Assembly: GCA_022511125.1 (NCBI GenBank)
Contig: JAFLSD010000005.1
Location: 62,001 to 126,000 of the forward strand
Direction: 5' to 3'
DNA: 64,000 nucleotides
Source: Paramuribaculum sp.
Lineage (GTDB): Bacteria; Bacteroidota; Bacteroidia; Bacteroidales; Muribaculaceae
Each line of letters begins with the position of its first letter. Positions within the stretch are counted from its first letter, which is position 1. The notes under the pieces are model-generated. The model was given only the letters and a program-made list of their open reading frames with translations, did not search any database and had not been told where the DNA came from. Below, piece by piece: positions 55,277 through 64,000 of the stretch. The position numbers and the translations under genes are program-made.

Positions 55277-55328
55277 ATTTACCCATGCGTCAACCACACT
55301 GCATTTTACACAAAACGACAACAAATTA

Positions 55329-55360
55329 GTTGCAGAAAAGAGTAAAAAGAACTAATTTTG
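55329..55360 (+). promoter_or_regulatory. galE promoter
   Basis: GTTG at 55329-55332, a 20-base spacer and TAATTTTG at 55353-55360. It is divergent from the murBA promoter with about 50 bases between. It overlaps an in-frame TTG at 55330, ruling that out as the galE start. Confidence 0.75.
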
Positions 55361-55395
55361 TGAAAAATAAACGAACTACCTTAAAATCACAAATT

Positions 55396-56433
55396 ATGAA
55401 AAAAGACAGGATTTTAGTCACTGGAGGAACGGGTTACATCGGGTCACATACCGTTGTTGAGCTCCAGAACGCCGGCTATCCGGTAGTAATTATCGACAAT
55501 CTTTCGAATTCAAATGTAGAAGTGCTTGATGGCATCGAAAAAATCACAGGTATCCGTCCTGATTTCGTTGAAGCAGATTGCACAGATATAGATGCGTTGA
55601 AAAAACTTTTCGCTGAGTATCCTGACATTAAAGGTATAATAAATTTCGCTGCCAGCAAAGCCGTAGGTGAGTCAGTTGAAAAACCGATCTTATATTACAG
55701 AAACAATCTAAATACCCTTCTCAATCTATTGGATCTTATGGGTCCGAATGGTGTGAAAGGCATCGTTTTCTCTTCCTCTTGTACTGTTTATGGTGAACCA
55801 GACGTAAATCCCGTAACCGAAGAGTCACCCATCAAAAAAGCGACTTCGCCTTACGGAAATACTAAGCAGATCTCCGAAGAAATAATAACAGATGTAATAA
55901 ATTCGGGAGCTCCCTTCAAGAGCGTAATTCTAAGATATTTCAATCCTGTTGGCGCACATCCTTCAGCTGAAATAGGAGAATTACCAAACGGAGTGCCTCA
56001 GAACCTCATTCCTTTCCTGACCCAGACCGCTATAGGTATCAGAAAAGAGTTGAGCGTTTTCGGTGATGATTATAATACACCCGATGGATCTTGTATCAGA
56101 GACTTTATCAATGTCGTTGACCTTGCAAAAGCTCATGTTATCGCAATTGAAAGAATGCTTGAGGACAAAAGTGAAGCAAAAATCGAAATATTTAACTTGG
56201 GAACCGGTATCGGACTTTCAGTTTTAGAACTTATTGAATCTTTTGAAAGAGCCACTGGAGTTAAAGTACCCCACAAGATCGTTGGTCGTCGTGCTGGCGA
56301 TATAGAAAAGGTTTGGGCTAATCCCACCTATGCGAACGAAGTATTAGGCTGGAAAGCTGAAACTCCGATTGACGACACTATGCGTTCGGCTTGGGCATGG
56401 CAATGTAAATTACGCGAACGTGGAATTATGTAA
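55396..56433 (+). CDS. galE: UDP-glucose 4-epimerase
   Basis: GalE interconverts UDP-glucose and UDP-galactose, for galactose use and for glycan synthesis. The 345-residue protein starts with the NAD loop TGGTGYIGSH, has the Ser/Thr region FSSSCTVYG, the catalytic Tyr and Lys in SPYGNTK and the substrate segment GDDYNTPDGSCIRDF, all as in true GalE. Start 55396 (MKKDRILVTGG) is fixed by the promoter position. It is followed after 13 bases by the DUF4105 gene. Confidence 0.95.
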   Translation: MKKDRILVTGGTGYIGSHTVVELQNAGYPVVIIDNLSNSNVEVLDGIEKITGIRPDFVEADCTDIDALKKLFAEYPDIKGIINFAASKAVGESVEKPILYYRNNLNTLLNLLDLMGPNGVKGIVFSSSCTVYGEPDVNPVTEESPIKKATSPYGNTKQISEEIITDVINSGAPFKSVILRYFNPVGAHPSAEIGELPNGVPQNLIPFLTQTAIGIRKELSVFGDDYNTPDGSCIRDFINVVDLAKAHVIAIERMLEDKSEAKIEIFNLGTGIGLSVLELIESFERATGVKVPHKIVGRRAGDIEKVWANPTYANEVLGWKAETPIDDTMRSAWAWQCKLRERGIM

Positions 56434-56446
56434 ATAGTCTGAAATA

Positions 56447-57682
56447 GTGACATTCGTTCATAACAGAATATTGATAGTCTTAGCGGCAATGCTTCTTGCA
56501 TTGTCGCTAAGTGCTAATAATCAAATCTTTGACGAAACAGATGTGCCGTTGGATTCAACTCTTGAAATCAGCTTGATAACGTGTGGTCCAGGCGAAATGA
56601 TTTATGAGCTTGAGGGTCATACCGGATTAAGAATTAAAAACAGTGATTCTGACGTTATAGTCAATTGGGGATTATTTGATTTTGATTCACCCAATTTCAT
56701 CTATCGTTTCGTCAAGGGTGAGACGGATTATATGGCCGGCATCACATCTACCAAAAATTTTATAGATTATTACAAAAGAACCAATCGAGAAATTAGGGAA
56801 CAAAAATTAGATCTGACACCTTTAGAGGCCTCACGGGTAGTAGATTTGGTCTCTAATAACTTACTCCCTGAGAACAGAATATATCGTTATAATTATGTAA
56901 AGGACAATTGCGCGACACGACCTCTCAGACTTATAGAAAAAGCTTTAGGAGACACCATCATTTTAGGAACAGCTAATGCTGATTTCACGACATTCAGAAA
57001 CGAGATGAAAATATATCATTCATCTTATCCTTGGTATCAATTCGGCATTGATCTCGCATTAGGAAGCGGCATTGATTATCAATTAAATAACCGAGATGCA
57101 TCATTCGCACCCGTCGCCTTGGCCGATATGCTCTCAGATGCGAGGGTTGCATCTTCAAACGGTAGAAAACTGGTCAAGGCTGATAAAATCTTATTCACAC
57201 CTTATGCCACTAATGACATTCAACCCACATCATTTTTTTTAAGTCCTGTTTTTGTCTGCTGGATGGTTTTCCTTATAATCCTAACAATCACAATCATTTA
57301 CCCTGAAACAAAACGCATATCCAAAGTTACAGATTCGATACTTTTCTTAATATTCGGCTTGGCAGGGTGCCTCATCACTTTCCTCGTATTTTTTTCTGAA
57401 CATGAAGCCACATCACCTAATGCTCTAATATTCTGGCTAAACCCACTCTGTCTTCTCGTACCAATCTTGATATGGTTCAAAAAGACAAAATTCTTTCTCT
57501 CTTGTTATCAGTCATTGAATATATTGCTTATTATCCTTATGTTTGTGTCAATATATTTTACTGGACAGAAAATTAATTCAGCTTTTATCCCTCTCATACT
57601 TTGTGACGCATTAAGAGCTATAAACTATATTGTAAAAACAAAATGCTTTACCCTCAAAAAAAATTTATATTCAAAACACTAA
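56447..57682 (+). CDS. DUF4105 membrane protein
   Basis: A 411-residue protein with a signal peptide (GTG start at 56447, hydrophobic residues about 8-22), an extracytoplasmic DUF4105 domain (about 40-180) and about five membrane helices (about 260-400). The domain keeps the family residues in TCGPGE, LEGHTGLRI (His) and YNYVKDNCATRP (Cys), an arrangement like a Cys-His hydrolase. DUF4105 is widespread in Bacteroidota and gamma-proteobacteria, function unproven. Its last 40 bases overlap the next gene. Confidence 0.8.
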   Translation: MTFVHNRILIVLAAMLLALSLSANNQIFDETDVPLDSTLEISLITCGPGEMIYELEGHTGLRIKNSDSDVIVNWGLFDFDSPNFIYRFVKGETDYMAGITSTKNFIDYYKRTNREIREQKLDLTPLEASRVVDLVSNNLLPENRIYRYNYVKDNCATRPLRLIEKALGDTIILGTANADFTTFRNEMKIYHSSYPWYQFGIDLALGSGIDYQLNNRDASFAPVALADMLSDARVASSNGRKLVKADKILFTPYATNDIQPTSFFLSPVFVCWMVFLIILTITIIYPETKRISKVTDSILFLIFGLAGCLITFLVFFSEHEATSPNALIFWLNPLCLLVPILIWFKKTKFFLSCYQSLNILLIILMFVSIYFTGQKINSAFIPLILCDALRAINYIVKTKCFTLKKNLYSKH

Positions 57683-59256
57683 TTTTAGCAGGCTTAATAA
57701 CCGGCTTCTTTTCAAACGAAACGACAGCTCAATCCGCTATACCTCCAAGACCTAAATTGATTTTGGGCATTATGGTTGAAGGATTGAACGAAGACAATAT
57801 CAGTATGTTACGCCCGCTTTTCACTAAAGACGGATTTAATCGTTTTTACAATGACGGTGTAATTCTTACAAATGTCGATTTCGGTTCAAAAATCAGTAAT
57901 GCTTCTGCCGCTGCCATAGTATATACAGGAGCTTCTCCTGTAACAAATGGCATATTCGCAAACGAAAAGTTCGACAGACGCACTAATCGAATCAGTCACA
58001 TTTTAAGAGACACGACATATATCGGCAATACATCAACTCAAATTTTATCTCCAAAAGCTATCACCGTATCTACTTTAGGGGATGAGGTTCGTCTTGATGC
58101 TTCCGGTACCGGCTGGGTTTACAGTATCGCTCCCGATGCCTCTCAGGCTATTATCTCAGCTGGCCATGCAGGCAGTAATGCCTATTGGATAGATGATAAG
58201 ACAGGATTATGGACTACTACTGCGTATTACAAAGACATTCCTGCACCTATGTCCAACAGAAATTTTCGTCGTTCTTTACCAACAATGTTGGATACATTAA
58301 CATGGAAACCGCTTCTAAAACCAGAATTGTATCCTTACATTCCCGAATATAAAATCAAATATCCGTTCCGATATAATTTCACAAAAAAAGATTCTGATAG
58401 ATTTATTCATTTTAAACAGTCAGGTCGCGTAAACGACGAAATAACTGATTTAGCTTGTGAATTTCTGAAAAACATGGACTTTGGCAATCGAGGCACTATC
58501 GATATGCTAAACCTGACATTTAACGTCAATCCTTATCCATTTCCCATCAATGCCGATAATCGGATGGAATTAATGGATAGTTACCTAAGGTTGGATAACG
58601 ATTTGTCAATCTTAATAAATGAAGCAGAAAAGAAGGTCGGCAAGGAAAATCTATTAGTATTCATATCTGGTATTCCGGCTCGTAGACAATCCGTGAGAGA
58701 TGATGATAAATGGGGAATCCCATCTGGCGATTTTTCTCCAAAAAAAGCGGTATCATTACTTAACATGTATCTTATGGCGTTACATGGAAACGGGAATTGG
58801 GTTACGGGATATTTCGACAGAAATTTTTATCTTAATGTGGATTTGATTAAGGATAAACAGCTCGATCTGTCGTCCATAAGAAAAGAAGCTGCGGAATTTT
58901 TAACAAGAATGAGCGGAGTTAGCAGCGCAATAACGGTAGAAGACATAATCGCAGGGAGAGCTGGCGATAATCCTACGGCATTAAAAAGAAATTCTTCGAT
59001 AAAACATTCAGGTGATATCACCATAGAAATTATTCCCGGATGGTCGGTAGTCGACGATATCAATTTACAGGCAGACAAAACGCCTCAGGTATTCAGAGAA
59101 AATATATCTCCATCTACCGTCATGTTCTATTCACCTCTCCTGGAACCTCAGATTATTGAAACTCGTATTGACGCTCGTGTGATAGCTCCGACTGTCGCCA
59201 GATTGGCCAAAATTAGAGCTCCGAATGCTGCTGAATTACCGCCTCTCCGTTTATAG
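57643..59256 (+). CDS. Exported alkaline-phosphatase-fold protein, probable pseudoenzyme
   Basis: A 537-residue protein with a signal peptide (cleavage near TTAQS at 30) that follows the PafA-type alkaline phosphatase along its length: PKLILGIMVEGL, YTGASPVTNGIFAN, TLGDEVRL, ISAGHAGSNAYWIDD and YLRLDNDLSILI. From memory of PafA, the residues needed for catalysis differ: the first metal Asp is Glu (MVEGL), the nucleophile Thr region reads ISNASAAA, the KDR motif is PDAS, and the ADHG metal motif is ISGIPAR. It is therefore probably inactive as a phosphatase. The start lies 40 bases inside the DUF4105 gene; no later ATG keeps the signal peptide. Confidence 0.78.
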   Translation: MLYPQKKFIFKTLILAGLITGFFSNETTAQSAIPPRPKLILGIMVEGLNEDNISMLRPLFTKDGFNRFYNDGVILTNVDFGSKISNASAAAIVYTGASPVTNGIFANEKFDRRTNRISHILRDTTYIGNTSTQILSPKAITVSTLGDEVRLDASGTGWVYSIAPDASQAIISAGHAGSNAYWIDDKTGLWTTTAYYKDIPAPMSNRNFRRSLPTMLDTLTWKPLLKPELYPYIPEYKIKYPFRYNFTKKDSDRFIHFKQSGRVNDEITDLACEFLKNMDFGNRGTIDMLNLTFNVNPYPFPINADNRMELMDSYLRLDNDLSILINEAEKKVGKENLLVFISGIPARRQSVRDDDKWGIPSGDFSPKKAVSLLNMYLMALHGNGNWVTGYFDRNFYLNVDLIKDKQLDLSSIRKEAAEFLTRMSGVSSAITVEDIIAGRAGDNPTALKRNSSIKHSGDITIEIIPGWSVVDDINLQADKTPQVFRENISPSTVMFYSPLLEPQIIETRIDARVIAPTVARLAKIRAPNAAELPPLRL

Positions 59257-59312
59257 AATTCTTGTGATCTTTCTCTTTTAATTAAATTATAATTTTTTAC
59301 TATTTGATTTAT

Positions 59313-59342
59313 CCGTATTTATATATATTTAAACTAACTTTG
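59313..59342 (+). promoter_or_regulatory. secA promoter
   Basis: TTTG at 59313-59316, an 18-base spacer and TAACTTTG at 59335-59342. Transcription would begin near 59349, one base before the hairpin at 59350-59381. Confidence 0.72.
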
Positions 59343-59349
59343 CACTAAA

Positions 59350-59381
59350 TTTTAGGCTTCCTTGCAAACAGAAGCTTAAAA
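59350..59381 (+). promoter_or_regulatory. Stem-loop at the 5' end of the secA leader
   Basis: TTTTAGGCTTC (59350-59360) pairs over 11 positions with GAAGCTTAAAA (59371-59381), with one G-U pair and a ten-base loop CTTGCAAACA. It begins at the expected transcript start and ends 33 bases before the ATG. It could protect the mRNA end or regulate expression; no protein-coding leader peptide is visible. Confidence 0.55.
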
Positions 59382-59414
59382 ACCTGTCAATAAATTAATT
59401 ATCAGCAAAAATCC

Positions 59415-62400
59415 ATGTCTATAAATTCATTCTTAAGTAAAATATTCGGTAATAAATCGACCCGAGACCTCAAAGAAATTCAGCCAATAGTCGATAAAAT
59501 TATTAGTTTCGGCCCAGAAATGGAGGGGTTAGACAATGATGGTTTGAGAAAAAAGATCACTGATGTACGCGAAAATATTCAAAACGCTATATCAGCAGAT
59601 CAGAAAGCTATATCGGACAAAAAACAGCAATTAGAAGCACTTCCATTCGACCAGCGTCAGCCTCTTTGGGATGAAATTGATTATCATGAAAAAAAGATAC
59701 TGGATATTCTTGAGGACAAACTTAATGAACATCTGCCTGTTGTCTTCGCAGCCATGAGAGAAACCGCAGCCCGATTTGCCAAGAATGACACTGTGGAAGT
59801 AACTGCGAACCAGATGGACCGCGACTTAGCTGCCGCCGGTAAAGACTTCATAACCATTGAAGGCGACAAAGCTATCTACAAAAACAAGTGGATGGCCGGA
59901 GGGAATGAGATAAAATGGGATATGATCCATTATGATGTGCAGTTAATCGGTGGTGTAGTTTTACATCAGGGAAAGATAGCCGAAATGGCAACTGGTGAAG
60001 GTAAAACATTGGTGGCCACACTTCCTGTATTTTTACGTTCCTTGTCAGGAAAGGGTGTTCATGTTGTGACCGTAAACGATTACCTTTCGAAACGTGACTC
60101 CGAATGGATGGGTCCGTTATATATGTTCCATGGAGCGACAGTCGACTGTATAGATAAACATAGACCAAACACAAAAGAGCGTAGAAAAGCTTATGAATGC
60201 GATATTACATTCGGTACTAACAACGAGTTTGGTTTCGACTATCTTCGCGACAATATGGCTATGTCGCCCGACGATCTGGTACAGAGAAAGCATTATTACG
60301 CAATAGTCGATGAGGTTGACTCTGTATTAATTGACGATGCAAGAACCCCTCTGATCATCTCGGGTCCCGTCCCGAAAGGCGACGATCAAATGTTCAACGA
60401 GTATCGTCCTAATGTAGAAAAGGTTGTCAATGCTCAAAGAAGATTGGTTACTACATTGCTGAGTGATGCGAAAGCAAAAATTGCATCAGACGATAAGGAA
60501 ACGAGAAAAGAAGGCGCATTGTTGCTTTTCCGCGCTTTCAAGGGACTTCCCAAAAACGGCGCTTTGATTAAATACTTATCTCAAGAAGGAATCAAAAACC
60601 TTCTTCTTGAGACGGAGGCTTACTACCTTCAGGACAATTCAAGGGAGATGCCCAAAGCCACAGAACCTCTATACTTTGTAATTGATGAGAAAAACAGAAG
60701 TGTAGAGCTGACCGATAAGGGTATTGACATGCTAACAGGTACGAGTTCCGATCCGCAGTTCTTTGTATTACCTGATATCGCAGCTCAGCTTTCAGAGGCG
60801 GAAACGATTGCGGATCCTCAACAACGCCAGGAAAAGAAAGACGAACTGATGCAAAACTATGCAGTCAAATCTGAACGCGTCCATACCGTTACCCAGCTAC
60901 TCAAAGCTTATACTCTTTTCGAAAAAGACGTTGAGTACGTTATCGATGACAATAAAATCAAAATTGTCGATGAACAAACGGGTCGTATAATGGAAGGCAG
61001 AAGATATAGCGACGGACTTCATCAAGCTATTGAAGCGAAAGAAGGAGTTCAGGTTGAAGCTGCAACCCAAACATTCGCCACTATTACTCTTCAGAATTAC
61101 TTCAGAATGTACCATAAGCTTGCCGGCATGACGGGAACCGCTGAAACGGAAGCAGGCGAACTTTGGGATATATATAAACTTGACGTAGTGACGATTCCCA
61201 CCAACCGCCCAGTAGCGAGAATCGACATGAACGACAGAGTTTACAAAACAAAGAAAGAAAAATATGCAGCTGTAATCGATGAGATCGTAAAACTCAGAGA
61301 CGAAGGACGACCCGTTCTTGTTGGTACAACTTCCGTAGAGATCTCCGAGCTTTTAAAACGAATGCTCGATATGCGCCGCATTGATTCCCAGGTGTTGAAT
61401 GCCAAACTTCACCAGAAGGAAGCGGAAATCGTGGCTCTTGCCGGTAAGACCGGAACTGTTACTATAGCTACCAATATGGCCGGTCGAGGCACAGACATCA
61501 AACTACCTGATGAAGTGAAAGAAGCAGGAGGTCTGGCTATTATCGGCACAGAACGTCATGAATCAAGACGTGTCGACCGTCAGCTCAGAGGCCGTTCTGG
61601 TCGTCAAGGTGATCCGGGTTCGTCAGTTTTTTATGTTTCTTTCGAAGATACATTAATGAGACTCTTCGCCACCGACCGGGTGATGAAAATGCTTGACACT
61701 CTCGGGTTGAAAGAAGGTGAAATGATCGAGAGCAAGATGGTAACAAAAGCCATTGAAAACGCACAAAAGAGAGTCGAAGAAAATAACTTCGGAATACGCA
61801 AGCGTCTTCTTGAATATGACGATGTGATGAACAAACAGCGTTCGTACATCTATTCGCGTCGTCATCATGCTCTATTAGGTGAACGCATTGGAATCGACAT
61901 AGCAAATATGTTCTATGACACCATCGAAAATTTGGTGAATAATTTTGATTCGGCGTCAGATTATGAAGCGTTATCTTTGGAATTATACAAAATCTTGACT
62001 ATTGAAACTCCTTTCAGCGAGCAGGAATATAAGAACCTCTCGAAAGAAGATATAATCGAAAAGATTCACGCCGCAGCCATAGAAGCTTTCGATAGAAAAA
62101 GCGCCCGAATAATCGAAGTGGCAATGCCGGTCATTAAAGACTGTGTGGAAAACAGAGGCATGGATTCAATGATCCTTGTGCCCATCACCGATGGAAAGCG
62201 GATTTTTAACCTTCCGGTTAATATCATGGACGCTTACAACAATGAAGGGAAGCCGATTGTCAAGGAATGGCATAAGGCAATACTTCTCGTTTCCATTGAT
62301 GAACTATGGAAGGAGCATTTAAGAGAGCTTGACCAATTACGTCAGTCTGTTCAAAACGTTAGTTATGAACAGAAAGATCCTTTAGTAATTTATAAGGTTG

Positions 62401-62756
62401 AATCGTTCCATCTATTCGAACAGATGCTTAATAATCTTAACATAAAGGTTATTTCGGCATTGATGAGAGGTCAGATTTATATTCAACAACGACCGCAATC
62501 TGATACGTCTAACCCGGCTCAACGTCCTCAACCTGAAGTTCAGAGAGCAATCCCGCGACGGGAAAATCCTGTAAACAATTATCGAGAAAGCAGAGAGAAT
62601 CTTCCTGGTGAAGCAGCCAACAGAGCGGCCGCAATGGGTGCGGGCGGTCAGAAACCGAAACCCATGCCGATAAAAGCAGAACCGAAAATAGGAAGAAATG
62701 ATCCATGTCCCTGCGGAAGCGGAAAGAAATATAAAAACTGTCATGGCCGTTCATAA
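59415..62756 (+). CDS. secA: Preprotein translocase ATPase SecA
   Basis: SecA drives proteins through SecYEG with ATP. At 1113 residues it is longer than the E. coli protein (901), as usual in Bacteroidota, owing to insertions in the first nucleotide-binding domain (for example about 330-440). Walker A is MATGEGKT (about 191-198), the DEAD-type motif is [14 protein letters not shown], and motif GRGTDIKL and [12 protein letters not shown] belong to the second ATPase domain. The C-terminal zinc finger [16 protein letters not shown] is complete after a Pro/Gln/Arg-rich linker. Promoter and stem-loop lie directly upstream. Confidence 0.97.
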   Translation: MSINSFLSKIFGNKSTRDLKEIQPIVDKIISFGPEMEGLDNDGLRKKITDVRENIQNAISADQKAISDKKQQLEALPFDQRQPLWDEIDYHEKKILDILEDKLNEHLPVVFAAMRETAARFAKNDTVEVTANQMDRDLAAAGKDFITIEGDKAIYKNKWMAGGNEIKWDMIHYDVQLIGGVVLHQGKIAEMATGEGKTLVATLPVFLRSLSGKGVHVVTVNDYLSKRDSEWMGPLYMFHGATVDCIDKHRPNTKERRKAYECDITFGTNNEFGFDYLRDNMAMSPDDLVQRKHYYAIVDEVDSVLIDDARTPLIISGPVPKGDDQMFNEYRPNVEKVVNAQRRLVTTLLSDAKAKIASDDKETRKEGALLLFRAFKGLPKNGALIKYLSQEGIKNLLLETEAYYLQDNSREMPKATEPLYFVIDEKNRSVELTDKGIDMLTGTSSDPQFFVLPDIAAQLSEAETIADPQQRQEKKDELMQNYAVKSERVHTVTQLLKAYTLFEKDVEYVIDDNKIKIVDEQTGRIMEGRRYSDGLHQAIEAKEGVQVEAATQTFATITLQNYFRMYHKLAGMTGTAETEAGELWDIYKLDVVTIPTNRPVARIDMNDRVYKTKKEKYAAVIDEIVKLRDEGRPVLVGTTSVEISELLKRMLDMRRIDSQVLNAKLHQKEAEIVALAGKTGTVTIATNMAGRGTDIKLPDEVKEAGGLAIIGTERHESRRVDRQLRGRSGRQGDPGSSVFYVSFEDTLMRLFATDRVMKMLDTLGLKEGEMIESKMVTKAIENAQKRVEENNFGIRKRLLEYDDVMNKQRSYIYSRRHHALLGERIGIDIANMFYDTIENLVNNFDSASDYEALSLELYKILTIETPFSEQEYKNLSKEDIIEKIHAAAIEAFDRKSARIIEVAMPVIKDCVENRGMDSMILVPITDGKRIFNLPVNIMDAYNNEGKPIVKEWHKAILLVSIDELWKEHLRELDQLRQSVQNVSYEQKDPLVIYKVESFHLFEQMLNNLNIKVISALMRGQIYIQQRPQSDTSNPAQRPQPEVQRAIPRRENPVNNYRESRENLPGEAANRAAAMGAGGQKPKPMPIKAEPKIGRNDPCPCGSGKKYKNCHGRS

Positions 62757-62780
62757 TAAATTAATTTATATATTTTCATC

Positions 62781-63689
62781 ATGAAAAATAATTCAAAACT
62801 TCTCTGGGTTGCAGTAGGACTGATTGTTTTGCTCATAATAGCTATAATTTTCAGTGTATTCCAACTCACTTCACTTAAAGGCGAAGTTGAATCGGTGAAA
62901 GCTGAAAAGGAACAATTGCAACTTACAAACGATCAATTACAGCTTGCCAACGAATATGAAGCAATTAATTCACAATTCGCTCAATATGAAAATCAGGCAA
63001 CTCAATTCGCAGGCGATACAATATTGGCAAAATATACTGCCGCAAAAAATAAAGTAGAACAACTTTTGAAAGAACTCAATTCGGAAAAAGTAAAAAGCCA
63101 GAAGCGAATCAATGAACTGCAGAATGAAATTGCCACTCTTCGCGGACTGCTGAAGCATTATATCGCCCAAGTTGATTCATTAGGCAAAGAAAATGCTGGA
63201 TTAAGAGCAGAGAACGAGGTGATAAAAAATGAGAATAGGAATTTATCAAATCAGGTGATGGAAGTAGAACGTCGGAACGAAACTCTCAATGAACGAATGA
63301 CGTTGGCTGAAAAACTCAATGTTACGGGAGTTTCTCTGACTGCATTGCAAAAGAACGGAAAACCTGAGAAAAAAATTACTAAAGCCAAACAACTTCTCGT
63401 AAGTTTTACAATACCACAGAACAATTCGACTCCCGTTGGGAATAAGACTATTTATCTCCGGATAATAAATCCGGAAGGTTCACTTTTAGGCAACGCGGGC
63501 AATTTCACATTTGAAGGAGGGTCGGTACCATATACAGCAAAGAAAACGATAGAATATAGCGGTGATGAAATCTCCGGTATAACGATCTATTGGGATGTAA
63601 ACACCACTCTCAATCCGGGAGACTATACAGTTGAGCTTTTTGCCGATAATTACCGCTTGGCATCGAAACATTTCACTATGACTAAGTAA
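62781..63689 (+). CDS. Membrane-anchored coiled-coil protein of unknown function
   Basis: A 302-residue protein with one N-terminal membrane helix (about 8-30), a long coiled coil (about 31-180, for example LQLTNDQLQLANEYE, IKNENRNLSNQVMEVERR) and a C-terminal beta-sandwich-like domain (about 185-300, KQLLVSFTIPQNN, TIYLRIINPEG, GDYTVELFADNY). The plan resembles a periplasmic spacer with a terminal binding domain. It lies 24 bases after secA and directly before the MgtC-like gene (stop TAA followed at once by ATG). Common in Bacteroidota, function unknown. Confidence 0.78.
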   Translation: MKNNSKLLWVAVGLIVLLIIAIIFSVFQLTSLKGEVESVKAEKEQLQLTNDQLQLANEYEAINSQFAQYENQATQFAGDTILAKYTAAKNKVEQLLKELNSEKVKSQKRINELQNEIATLRGLLKHYIAQVDSLGKENAGLRAENEVIKNENRNLSNQVMEVERRNETLNERMTLAEKLNVTGVSLTALQKNGKPEKKITKAKQLLVSFTIPQNNSTPVGNKTIYLRIINPEGSLLGNAGNFTFEGGSVPYTAKKTIEYSGDEISGITIYWDVNTTLNPGDYTVELFADNYRLASKHFTMTK

Positions 63690-64000
63690 ATGACATTAGA
63701 TCAATTTTTTCAAGCAATTAATTCCGTTGAAGTCACTTCCATCTCTTCAATTTTCAAACTATGCCTCAGTTTACTTCTAGGAAGCATGGTAGGACTGGAG
63801 AGAAAAAGGAAAGGTCAGATTGCAGGGATACGTACATTCGCACTTATCTCTATGGGGGCCACACTGGCAATGATTTTATCCATTTATGTCCCTCAAGAAT
63901 ATCTTGGCTTGAAAAATGGTGATCCAGGTCGTATTGCCGCTCAGGTTGTTACCGGTATAGGCTTTTTAGGTGCCGGAACTATCATCCAGATGAAAGGATC
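63690..64000 (+). CDS. MgtC/SapB family membrane protein, 3' end outside window
   Basis: The first 103 codons of an MgtC-like protein. After a short N-terminal part the family signature is clear: LLLGSMVGLERKRKG (glycine and Glu-Arg of the first helices), AGIRTFALISMGATLAM, and RIAAQVVTGIGFLGAGTI, including the acid-linked GLER and GIGFLGAG motifs. MgtC proteins affect growth at low magnesium and, in pathogens, membrane potential and ATP synthase activity. The ATG directly follows the stop of the preceding gene. Truncated by the window edge at 64000. Confidence 0.93.
   Translation, partial: MTLDQFFQAINSVEVTSISSIFKLCLSLLLGSMVGLERKRKGQIAGIRTFALISMGATLAMILSIYVPQEYLGLKNGDPGRIAAQVVTGIGFLGAGTIIQMKG

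Noticed and set aside
55235-55324. Thirty extra N-terminal residues on MurB
   Set aside because: The murBA promoter lies inside this stretch and the residues do not match MurB proteins.
55330-55395. TTG start for galE 22 codons upstream
   Set aside because: The codon overlaps the -33 box of the galE promoter; the GalE family begins with the NAD loop close to ATG 55396.
1-64000. CRISPR arrays, tRNA or rRNA genes, insertion sequences, prophage or conjugative modules
   Set aside because: Intergenic regions were read for direct repeats, cloverleaf patterns, transposase frames and terminal inverted repeats; none was seen. Gene order and composition are those of a core chromosome segment.

Overview
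The window looks like a core-chromosome segment of a member of Bacteroidota, most likely order Bacteroidales. The evidence is the Bacteroidota-type promoter (nTTG, about 20 bp, TAnnTTTG) repeated through the window, weak or absent Shine-Dalgarno sequences, a complete Bat (Bacteroides aerotolerance) operon, DUF4290, an archaeal/eukaryal-type prolyl-tRNA synthetase, a long SecA of 1113 residues and a MurA with Asp in place of the catalytic Cys. Base composition is moderately AT-rich and even. I see no rRNA, tRNA, insertion sequence, phage module or CRISPR array. The family (for example a Muribaculaceae- or Barnesiellaceae-like lineage) cannot be settled from the sequence alone.

Layout. 1-3300: 3' part of lon, purT and a TSCPD protein, closed by a strong terminator. 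3467-5268: a secreted orphan protein and, convergent to it, a secreted caspase-fold protease. The 314-base gap between them holds a candidate small RNA on the minus strand with its own promoter and terminator. 5412-12031: uvrA, a PepSY membrane protein (minus), then a flippase-like membrane protein overlapping an NfeD-family membrane protease. 12035-16751 (minus): lptF/G-like permease, ribBA and a degenerate transglutaminase lipoprotein. 16938-18809: U32 peptidase-family protein. 18825-23752 (minus): acyltransferase, metallophosphoesterase, shortened folK-like gene and GH89 glycosidase. 23921-26433: yccF, ROK glucokinase, fmt. 26430-35550 (minus): TPR protein with M3 peptidase, NlpC/P60 hydrolase, an acidic protein with rsmI and a coiled-coil lipoprotein, and dacB.

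35687-38032: a TetR/FabH/FabG operon with a terminator that abuts the next promoter. 38149-42829: DUF4290 protein, rimM, a small acidic protein, an OmpA-like protein, proS and two HU-fold genes, the second anchored to the membrane. 42939-51316: moxR, a DUF58 protein, a BatD-like protein and batABCDE, followed by a small putative HTH protein and a DUF2007-UspA fusion. 52889-55234 (minus): murB then murA. 55396-59256: galE, a DUF4105 membrane protein and an alkaline-phosphatase-fold protein that appears to have lost its active site. 59415-64000: secA with a stem-loop at the very start of its leader, a membrane-anchored coiled-coil protein and the 5' part of an mgtC-like gene.

Functionally most of this is housekeeping: proteolysis, DNA repair, nucleotide and cofactor synthesis, translation, secretion and cell-wall synthesis. 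The items most worth following up are the intergenic RNA candidate, the pseudophosphatase, the membrane HU pair, the Asp-type MurA and the secA leader hairpin.
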